Positions 57,743 through 64,000 of a DNA stretch of 64,000 nt are shown piece after piece. Numbering within the stretch: position 1 is the first letter of the stretch; the number at the start of each line of letters is the position of its first letter. The notes beneath the pieces are model-generated. The model was not told where the DNA came from. It saw nothing but the letters and a program-made list of their open reading frames with translations, and did not search any database. A program made the position numbers and the translations under genes. Origin of the DNA: Clostridium isatidis (GTDB lineage: Bacteria > Bacillota > Clostridia > Clostridiales > Clostridiaceae); the NCBI RefSeq assembly GCF_002285495.1, contig NZ_CP016786.1, positions 448,001 through 512,000 of the forward strand, read 5' to 3'.

Positions 57743-57844
57743 ATGTTGTTATTTGCAATCTTTGGGATATTAATAAATGGAGCTGCTGTTTTAAGGCTGA
57801 GAAGGGGAACTTCCTTAAATAGTAATAGAACATGTTACTGTTGA
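57743..57844 (+). pseudogene. Remnant of a cation diffusion facilitator (CzcD-like) gene
   Basis: A 33-codon frame reads MLLFAIFGILINGAAVLRLR, then RGTSLNSN, and stops soon after. This matches the conserved CDF stretch (LFxIxxNGxAxxRLRxGxSLNER) that precedes the HLLEDVLGW helix, but the helix is missing and nothing upstream continues the protein. It is best read as a leftover fragment of a metal exporter different from the intact CDF gene at 20,061. The other 250 bp of this gap are AT-rich, with no visible features. Confidence 0.6.
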
Positions 57845-57919
57845 GATAGATTTTTAAAGTGAAAATTGTGAACATAAGATTTGTGATTAAAATTAAAATA
57901 TAGAAAAAGAGGGATTAAT

Positions 57920-58750
57920 ATAGAAGTCTTAATTATATTAATTTTGCTGATTTTTTTAAAGTGGCAAAATGACGGAATAAAAATAAGCCGTTATGAATAT
58001 CAAAATAGTAAGATAGCTGAAGGCTTTAATGGATATAAAATTGTTCAAATATCAGATCTTCATAATAAGAACTTTAAGGGAAGATTATCTAAAAAGATTA
58101 AGGCCGAAAAGCCAGATATGATTGTAATAACTGGTGATATTATATATAGAAGGAAGATAAAACTTGATCTAGTATCAGAATTTTTAGAGGAAATAAAAGA
58201 GATTGCTCCAATTTACTATGTTTCGGGAAATCATGAATTTTTATCAGGAACTTACAATGAAGTAAAAGAGCTTTTAGAAAGAGAAAATGTTAAAATTCTC
58301 GATAACTCCTTTATAGTTATTGAAAAAGGAAAAGATAAAATTGGACTTATGGGACTTGAAGATCCAACAAGCAGGCGAAATCCAAAGTATTATACTTCTA
58401 AAAATAATAGAGAATATATGAAAAAATCTATAGAGAAATTAAATAAAGAAAAGAATACAGACTTTTCAATTTTATTATCCCATAGGCCAGAACAATTTAA
58501 GTTATATGTAGAAGAAAAAATTGATTTAGTTTTTACTGGTCATGCTCATGGAGGGCAAATAAGATTGCCTTTTATAGGAGGTTTATTTTCACCAAATCAA
58601 GGAATATTTCCTAAGTATACATGTGGGATATATAAAGAAGATGAAACAAGTATGCTGGTAAGCAGAGGCCTTGGAGGCAGTGCCTTCCCATTTAGATTAT
58701 TCAATAGGCCAGATTTAGTTGTTCTGACTTTAAAATCTTGTAATATATGA
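57920..58750 (+). CDS. Membrane-anchored metallophosphoesterase (YkuE-like); apparent ATA start
   Basis: A calcineurin-like phosphoesterase of about 276 residues. Metal motifs: QISDLHNKNF, ITGDIIYR, VSGNHEFLSG, LLSHRPEQF and GHAHGGQIRLP, all present. Members hydrolyse UDP-diacylglucosamine or related membrane substrates, or are untyped. ATA at 57,920, 6 nt after AAGAGGG, would give an N-terminal membrane helix (EVLIILILLIFLKWQND), as this family has. The first conventional start, TTG 57,944, lacks a ribosome binding site and cuts the helix in half. As at 18,707, an ATA seems to stand where ATG belongs. Confidence 0.85.
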   Translation: MEVLIILILLIFLKWQNDGIKISRYEYQNSKIAEGFNGYKIVQISDLHNKNFKGRLSKKIKAEKPDMIVITGDIIYRRKIKLDLVSEFLEEIKEIAPIYYVSGNHEFLSGTYNEVKELLERENVKILDNSFIVIEKGKDKIGLMGLEDPTSRRNPKYYTSKNNREYMKKSIEKLNKEKNTDFSILLSHRPEQFKLYVEEKIDLVFTGHAHGGQIRLPFIGGLFSPNQGIFPKYTCGIYKEDETSMLVSRGLGGSAFPFRLFNRPDLVVLTLKSCNI

Positions 58751-58824
58751 TAAAGCTGTATATTACGTAAGAAATAGTAATATAGTATTAATAACTGCAA
58801 TATTTTAGTGAATAAATATATAAG

Positions 58825-58875
58825 AGTTGTGGATAATTTCAGAATTTTATTTTGTTATTGTTCACAACTTTTATT
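58825..58875 (+). terminator. Probable terminator
   Basis: AGTTGTGGATAAT pairs with ATTGTTCACAACT (one mismatch) over a loop of about 20 nt, followed by TTTATTTTAT. Confidence 0.65.
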
Positions 58876-58985
58876 TTATGGCTAGTTTATAAGAATAATA
58901 ATATAATGTTGGTTAATTATGGTATATAATAGAATTACTTAAAGTAATTTGGAAGTAGGTAATTATATGAAAAGGAGAATAAGAT

Positions 58986-59609
58986 ATGAAATACGAGTGG
59001 AGAAAACAAGAAAAAAATTTATATTTGCCAAAGCAAAAGCCTGAAATAGTAACAGTTCCAAGGCAGAAATTTATTATGATAAAAGGGCAGGGAGATCCAA
59101 ATGGAGAGGACTTTGCAGAAAGATTAAAAGCTCTTTATCCAATAGCTTATGCAATTAGAATGATGCCTAAACAGGGATATACACCAGAAGGGTATTTTGA
59201 ATATACAGTGTATCCTCTAGAAGGAATATGGGATCTAACAGAAAAGGGGAGAAAGTTAGATAAATTAGATAAAAATGAGCTAATATATACTATTATGATT
59301 AGACAGCCAGACTTTGTAACAGAAGAAGTTTTTCAAAGGGCTTTAGAGACTGCAAAGAAAAAGAAGGCTAATCCATTATTTAATGAAGTAACTTTTGATA
59401 CAATGGAAGATGGACTTTCAGTACAAATGATGCATGTTGGACCTTATGATGATGAAGCAGAAAGCTTTGCCAAAATGAAAGAGTTTATAAAAGATAATAA
59501 TCTTGAAATAGTTACTTTAGTACATAGGGAAATATATATATCAGATGCTAGAAAAGTGGCTCCTGAAAAACTAAAGACAGTTTTAAGATATAGGGTTAAA
59601 CATAAGTAA
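58986..59609 (+). CDS. GyrI-like small-molecule-binding domain protein
   Basis: A 207-residue single-domain protein of the GyrI-like superfamily (the ligand domain of BmrR-type regulators without the DNA-binding part). Recognisable pieces are VPRQKFIMIKGQGDPNGEDF, GYFEYTVYPLEGIWDLTE, the central IMIRQPDFVTEEVF, VQMMHVGPYDDEAESFAKM and REIYISDARKVAPEKLKTVLRY. Such proteins bind or hydrolyse amphipathic compounds, and some give drug tolerance. ATG follows AAAAGGAGAATAAGAT. It stands alone, without a MerR partner. Confidence 0.88.
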   Translation: MKYEWRKQEKNLYLPKQKPEIVTVPRQKFIMIKGQGDPNGEDFAERLKALYPIAYAIRMMPKQGYTPEGYFEYTVYPLEGIWDLTEKGRKLDKLDKNELIYTIMIRQPDFVTEEVFQRALETAKKKKANPLFNEVTFDTMEDGLSVQMMHVGPYDDEAESFAKMKEFIKDNNLEIVTLVHREIYISDARKVAPEKLKTVLRYRVKHK

Positions 59610-59664
59610 TTTTATAAAAGGGGATATATAATAGGCTAAATTTATTTATAAGAGGGGGAAATTA

Positions 59665-60213
59665 ATGCTGCAATTTATACAAAATATTGATAATGCTATT
59701 ATTCTTTATATACAAAATAATATGCATAATCCAATACTAGATAGGTTTATGATTTTTATAACTACTATAGGTAATGCAGGAGCGATTTGGATTATAATTT
59801 CTAGTCTTTTGATTCTTAGCAAAAAATATAGGAAGATAGGATTTATATCAATATTTTCTTTCTTATTAGCAGTGCTGCTTGGGGAAAGTTTATTAAAAAA
59901 TATAGTTCAGCGTTCACGGCCCTTTGAAAACTTTGAAGCCATTAAAGTCCTTATTTCAAAACCAGCTAGTTATTCCTTTCCCTCAGGTCATTCGGGATTT
60001 GCCTTTGCTGTTACAGGAGTATTAGCTAAATATTTCAGAAAAAATAGATTTCTTTTATATATATTTGCATCCTTAATGGCTTTTTCAAGAGTATATTTAT
60101 TTGTCCATTATCCTTCAGATGTTATTTCAGGAGCAATTTTAGGATTAGTCTGTTCCAAAATTTCATTTTATATTTTAGATAGTGAAAATAATGATTTTAA
60201 TATTTCAATATAA
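59665..60213 (+). CDS. PAP2-family membrane phosphatase
   Basis: A 182-residue integral membrane phosphatase with the three signature motifs: KNIVQRSRPF, SFPSGHSGFAF and SRVYLFVHYPSDV (nucleophile His in the last). About five to six membrane helices. The family removes phosphate from undecaprenyl diphosphate (BcrC-like) or phosphatidic acid/PGP at the outer membrane face; motifs do not separate these. ATG follows AGAGGGGGAAATTA. The terminator after it is shared with the converging sugar-dehydrogenase-like gene. Confidence 0.93.
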   Translation: MLQFIQNIDNAIILYIQNNMHNPILDRFMIFITTIGNAGAIWIIISSLLILSKKYRKIGFISIFSFLLAVLLGESLLKNIVQRSRPFENFEAIKVLISKPASYSFPSGHSGFAFAVTGVLAKYFRKNRFLLYIFASLMAFSRVYLFVHYPSDVISGAILGLVCSKISFYILDSENNDFNISI

Positions 60214-60250
60214 AAATAAAGTATTGGTTTTTTACCAATACTTTATTTTT
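60212..60250. terminator. Bidirectional terminator
   Basis: AAAAATAAAGTATTGGT and its complement, about 16 bp, flank TTTTTT between the converging PAP2 and dehydrogenase-like genes. Confidence 0.92.
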
Positions 60251-61322
60251 ATTCTATAGGAATAAGCCTTAAAATTTTATCATCACCTGGACTTGGATTT
60301 CCCCTGCCATCCCTATTGCTTGTTGTTATATAAATTGAACCATCTTTTGCTTCATAAACCTCTCTAATACGTCCAAATTCATTAGGAAAAAAGGTTTCTA
60401 AACTTTCTACACTAGTTCCATCTTCATTAAAGGTAAACAAAAGCAATTGTTGTCCACGTAAATTTCCAACAAGAAGCTTTCCTGCCCAAGGTCCCTTAGT
60501 AATAAAAGTAATACCAGAAGGGGCAAAAGTTAAATCTCCGCTATCAAAAATGGGTCTTTCATAATTAAAGCCAGGAATTGTTGCATTTCCTTCAGCTATA
60601 GGCCAGCCATAATTTCTACCTGCTTTTATTATGTTGATTTCATCATGTCCGCTTTCACCATGTTCCGATGAGTATAATACATTTTCAGAATTCCATGCCA
60701 AACCCTGCGGATTTCTATGTCCTAAGGTATAAACTGGAGAGTTAGGAAAGGGATTATCTTCAGGGATGCTTCCATCTAAATTTAATCTTAAGATTTTACC
60801 TGCTAAAATAGATGGGTCCTGAGCATAGGAATAATTATTTGCATCTCCAACAGGAATATATAATTTTCCATCTGGACCTATTTTTAATCTTCCTCCAAGA
60901 TGTATTCTACCTGCAGGCAGTCTATCAATAATAATATTATCTAGAGATAAAGCATTATTTCTTTCTACAAGTCTTATTACTCTGCTATAAATATTATTAC
61001 CAACTGAATATGTGTGCATAACATAAACATAATGATTTTCAGAAAAATTTGGGTCTAAGGCTATACCAAATAAGCCTGCTTCAGCCTCAGTAAAAATTGG
61101 AGTAATAGTTACAAGGGGTTGAGGATTAAGTCTTCCATTTTCAATAACTCTAATCCTACCTACTCTTTCAGTGAAATATATTTTTCCATCATCACTTTCA
61201 GCTATTGCCCAAGGTACATTTAAATTCTCGGCAACCAGTTCAACCCTATAAGGAATTTGCCTTGTATAGCTTTTTTTTCCATAAATTATATTACATAAGG
61301 TCCTATAAACAAATCTTCTCAT
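60249..61322 (-). CDS. Soluble aldose/sorbosone dehydrogenase-like six-bladed beta-propeller protein
   Basis: A 357-residue member of the PQQ-dependent sugar dehydrogenase fold (GSDH domain). Diagnostic segments are LNVPWAIAESDDGKIYFTER, GLFGIALDPNF, RIHLGGRLKIGPDGKLYIPVGD (catalytic-type His), LGHRNPQGLAWN, SEHGESGHDEIN and GRNYGWP. I start at the ATG at 61,322 because GGAGG lies just upstream; extension to 61,397 adds 25 residues without a ribosome binding site. There is no clear signal peptide. PQQ is not made by clostridia, so either PQQ is scavenged or the protein has another role. It is monocistronic. Confidence 0.88.
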   Translation of the reverse strand: MRRFVYRTLCNIIYGKKSYTRQIPYRVELVAENLNVPWAIAESDDGKIYFTERVGRIRVIENGRLNPQPLVTITPIFTEAEAGLFGIALDPNFSENHYVYVMHTYSVGNNIYSRVIRLVERNNALSLDNIIIDRLPAGRIHLGGRLKIGPDGKLYIPVGDANNYSYAQDPSILAGKILRLNLDGSIPEDNPFPNSPVYTLGHRNPQGLAWNSENVLYSSEHGESGHDEINIIKAGRNYGWPIAEGNATIPGFNYERPIFDSGDLTFAPSGITFITKGPWAGKLLVGNLRGQQLLLFTFNEDGTSVESLETFFPNEFGRIREVYEAKDGSIYITTSNRDGRGNPSPGDDKILRLIPIE

Positions 61323-61536
61323 TCTATCCTCCAAGCTTAAATAAAAATATGAATTAAATCTTGACTTTGTTATCCATCTTATTTTTATGCTATTCAAAAA
61401 CTAGTTTAAAAGTTACTCAAGATAGGGCTTTTTAAAAATATAAGGAAATCTCTTAAAAAAGCTACTATTTTCTCTAAAGCTTACGATAATAATATTGGTT
61501 TAGATATAATTACTAACATAAAATGGGGGACATAAG

Positions 61537-63612
61537 ATGAAAGATAAGAGAGAAAAGAAAAAAACTAGAAAAATTATACCAATTAAAACAAAGATGATAG
61601 GATTATTTATTCCAATATTATTAGCTTCTCTTCTTATATTAGGTTTTATTAGTTTTTCAACTGCTAATAAAATAATAAGTAATGAACTAGATAAAAATAT
61701 GAATAGTATCCTAAATGAAGAAAAGAAAGAAATACAAAGAATACTTCAAAGACATCAAAAAGTAGCAGAAAGCTTAAGTGAAATTGCAGAAGCTTCTACA
61801 GAAGGATTAAATGAGGAGTTTTATAAAAATATATTAACTGGATTAATTGAAAGAAATGATGAAACCTCTGGAGCAGGAGTCTGGTTTGAACCTTACCAAT
61901 ATAAAAAAGATGTAGAGAATTTTGCGCCTTTTGCTTTTAAATCTAATGGTATTATTACATATACAGATGAATATGCTAAAACTGATTTCAGAGCAAATGA
62001 ATGGTATAAGATTGCTGAAAATACTGATAAAGATATTGAATGGTCAGCACCTTATTATGATGAAATTGCAAATTTGAATATGGTAACAGTATCATCTCCA
62101 ATTTATGATAAAAATAATAATTTTATTGGAGTAACAACTGCAGATATAGATTTATCTACAATTCAAGAAAAAATAAAAGGTATAAAAGTTGGAGAAAATG
62201 GAAAAGGCTTTTTAATAGATAAAGAAGGATTATTTATAGCTTCTCAATATGAAGAAAAAATTATGAATAATAATATAAAAAATGATCCTAATTCAAGCTT
62301 AGCTTCTATAGCAGAAACAATTTTATCTAGTAAGGAAGGAAAGACAACTTTTGAAGATGATTTTGGTGTAGAAAATATGTATTATACTTCTATACCAGAT
62401 ACAGAATGGATTATTGGTATTTATGTTCCAAAAGCAGAGGTTTATTCTGCAGTTGCCTCTCTTAGAGGAACTGTAATTATAGTAATATTAACTTCAATAA
62501 TTATAGCCCTTTTCTTAACAGTATATTTTGCTAATTATATAGGTAGAAGCCTTAAAAAGGTTAATGATTTTGCTGAGAAAATTGCAATGGGAGATTTATC
62601 TGAAAGTTTTATTCTTAATACTAATGATGAATTTGAAGAGATGGGCGGTCATTTAAATTCCATGGCATCAAATCTTCGAGTTATTATAGAATTAATAAAA
62701 GAAAATTCACAAAATATAAGTTCAGCCTCTAATGAACTTTCAGCTACAGTTGAGGAACTTGCAAGTAACTCTACTTTGATTAATGAAGCAATTGAAAATA
62801 TAGCAGAAGATATAGAAGAATTTTCTGCAGTTACTGAAGAAGTAAGTGCATCAGTTGAAGAAGTAGATGAAAGTATGAATGTATTATCTTCAAGGACCTT
62901 AGAAGGAAGTAACAATGCAAATAATGCAAAAGAACGAGCTTTAAAATCACAAGAAAATAGTAAGAATATAATATTAATGACAAAAAATTTATTTTCTCAA
63001 AAGGAAGAGAATATGAAAAAGGTTATAGAAGAAAGTGCAATAATTGATAATATTGGTGTAATGGCTGATACAATAGCTTCTATTGCTGAGCAAACAAATT
63101 TACTTGCTCTAAATGCAGCTATAGAGGCGGCAAGGGCAGGAGATCAAGGAAAAGGCTTTTCTGTAGTTGCAGATGAAGTAAGAAAACTTGCGGAAGAATC
63201 TTCTAAAGCAGTATCAGAGATACAAAAAACTATAGAGTTAGTAAAGGAAGTATTTAATAAGAGTATTAATACTGGCAAAGATATTCTAAACTTTATTGAT
63301 GTAGATATAAGAAAAAATTATGATGAATATGAGGAAACAGGAAATCAATATTATAAAGATTCGGATTTTGTAAGCAATATGACAGAAGAAATAGCATCTA
63401 TGTCAGAGGAAGTTACAGCAACAGTTGGACAAGTATCTCAGGCAATGCAGCAAATTGCTGAAGCTGTTCAAAAGGATACAGAAAAAGCAAATTCTATTAA
63501 AGTAAGTATAAATGAAACAACAATGGCTATAGAACAAGTTGCTAAAGCTGCTCAAAATCAGGCAGAACTTGCAGATCAATTAATGAAAATGATAGATAAT
63601 TTTAAATTATAA
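61537..63612 (+). CDS. Methyl-accepting chemotaxis protein with dCache sensor
   Basis: A 691-residue chemoreceptor. It has a membrane helix (about 23-45), a large extracellular double-Cache domain (46-300, with GAGVWFEPYQYKKDVENF, WYKIAENTDKDIEWSAPYYD and VSSPIYDKNNNFIGVTTADID), a second helix (about 308-330), HAMP, and the coiled-coil signalling domain with tip AEQTNLLALNAAIEAARAGD. dCache domains commonly bind amino acids, amines or small acids. The signalling part is very similar to the receptor at 8,704, both ending NFKL/NFKI. ATG follows AATGGGGGACATAAG. No che genes are nearby. Confidence 0.95.
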   Translation: MKDKREKKKTRKIIPIKTKMIGLFIPILLASLLILGFISFSTANKIISNELDKNMNSILNEEKKEIQRILQRHQKVAESLSEIAEASTEGLNEEFYKNILTGLIERNDETSGAGVWFEPYQYKKDVENFAPFAFKSNGIITYTDEYAKTDFRANEWYKIAENTDKDIEWSAPYYDEIANLNMVTVSSPIYDKNNNFIGVTTADIDLSTIQEKIKGIKVGENGKGFLIDKEGLFIASQYEEKIMNNNIKNDPNSSLASIAETILSSKEGKTTFEDDFGVENMYYTSIPDTEWIIGIYVPKAEVYSAVASLRGTVIIVILTSIIIALFLTVYFANYIGRSLKKVNDFAEKIAMGDLSESFILNTNDEFEEMGGHLNSMASNLRVIIELIKENSQNISSASNELSATVEELASNSTLINEAIENIAEDIEEFSAVTEEVSASVEEVDESMNVLSSRTLEGSNNANNAKERALKSQENSKNIILMTKNLFSQKEENMKKVIEESAIIDNIGVMADTIASIAEQTNLLALNAAIEAARAGDQGKGFSVVADEVRKLAEESSKAVSEIQKTIELVKEVFNKSINTGKDILNFIDVDIRKNYDEYEETGNQYYKDSDFVSNMTEEIASMSEEVTATVGQVSQAMQQIAEAVQKDTEKANSIKVSINETTMAIEQVAKAAQNQAELADQLMKMIDNFKL

Positions 63613-63736
63613 GCTAACTAGCGAGTTTCGTATTCGCTGTTTAGTTATTTTGAAAAGTGAATTACTGATTTGTATAAAAGTTTATAAGATTATGTTATTA
63701 TAGTATAAGAATAAATCGCTATGAGAGGATGAGTAT

Positions 63737-64000
63737 ATGGTAATTAATAATATTTTAAATAAAATTACAGCCGAAATAGAAAATATTCCTGGTATTGTGG
63801 GAATAGTTTTAGGTGGATCAAGAGCAAGAGGAAATAATCATGAAACTTCAGATATAGATATTGGAATATATTATGATGAAGCTTTAGGTTTTAGTACAGA
63901 TGAGCTTTCAAAAGCAGCTACAAAACTAGATGATGAACATAGAGAAAATTTAGTTACGCCAATAGGTGGATGGGGACCATGGGTAAATGCTGGTGGATGG
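63737..64000 (+). CDS. Nucleotidyltransferase-domain protein, 5' part
   Basis: The first 88 codons of a protein that runs past the window end. GIVLGGSRARGNNHETSDIDIGIYY is the pol-beta-type nucleotidyltransferase signature (GGS followed by DxD), as in kanamycin nucleotidyltransferase-like and MNT/minimal nucleotidyltransferase proteins. It continues with GGWGPWVNAGGW, seen in clostridial DUF4037-like or streptomycin adenylyltransferase-like enzymes. ATG follows AGAGGATGAGTAT. The substrate cannot be judged from this part. Confidence 0.85.
   Translation, partial: MVINNILNKITAEIENIPGIVGIVLGGSRARGNNHETSDIDIGIYYDEALGFSTDELSKAATKLDDEHRENLVTPIGGWGPWVNAGGW

Noticed and set aside
1..64000. Prophage or integrative element
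   Set aside because: No integrase, phage structural, lysis or conjugation genes, and no tRNA with attachment repeats, were found; the IS1182 copy is the only mobile element.

Overview
This window comes from a low-GC, AT-rich Firmicute, almost certainly Clostridium sensu stricto. The evidence is codon usage (AGA, ATA and TTA rich), strong GGAGG or GGGGG ribosome binding sites with frequent GTG and TTG starts, a glmS ribozyme, PcrA and LigA in tandem, and many phosphotransferase (PTS) operons. The species cannot be fixed from the sequence.

Layout. 1-3.4 kb: the 3' part of pcrA, then ligA and a small membrane protein. 3.6-8.5 kb: a double P-loop ATPase (reverse strand), then a polar amino-acid ABC uptake system with two tandem-duplicated binding lipoproteins, each with its own promoter, a permease and an ATPase. 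8.7-13.6 kb: a chemoreceptor and a large Sel1-repeat protein, separated by repeat-rich DNA. 13.7-16.9 kb: a lactose/cellobiose-class PTS (IIA, IIB, IIC) with a DUF871 (MupG-like) 6-phospho-glycosidase. 17-22.9 kb: a CAP-domain secreted protein, small membrane and lipoprotein genes, a CDF metal transporter and an M18 aminopeptidase. 23.1-35.1 kb: the most unusual region (below). 35.3-39.8 kb: the MurNAc salvage operon murQ-murP-mupG and an RpiR regulator. 40.1-45.4 kb: the mannitol operon mtlA-mtlR-mtlF-mtlD. 45.5-47.8 kb: the glmS ribozyme and glmS. 48.5-51.7 kb: arsR-arsD-arsA-arsC with no arsenite permease in the window. 51.8-54.7 kb: a DUF89 phosphatase, an FMN alpha-hydroxy-acid oxidase and a standalone ribosomal protein S4. 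54.7-56.55 kb: an IS1182-family element. 56.8-64 kb: assorted small and housekeeping genes, a decayed CDF fragment, a second chemoreceptor and the start of a nucleotidyltransferase.

The candidate new system (23,097-35,137) is a same-strand biosynthetic cluster. In order it encodes a methyltransferase; a radical SAM/SPASM maturase; four small paralogous Cys-rich precursor peptides, three of them too short for routine gene calls; a membrane M50 protease with an N-terminal PqqD-like segment; a BtrH-N-like protein; a membrane-anchored small protein; an FtsX-type ABC permease; a fatty-acyl-AMP-ligase-like enzyme; an acyl carrier protein; a second radical SAM protein; and an ABC ATPase. I infer a ribosomally made, radical-SAM-crosslinked peptide family that may also receive an acyl group activated by the ligase, carried on the ACP and transferred by the BtrH-like protein. 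The acylation step is a hypothesis.

Two families of intergenic repeats run through the window: a structured element built of nested palindromes, and a degenerate CTCCAAACT/CTCCACACT short tandem repeat. Two genes encoding N-terminal membrane or signal segments (at 18,707 and 57,920) have an ATA codon where the start codon should be.
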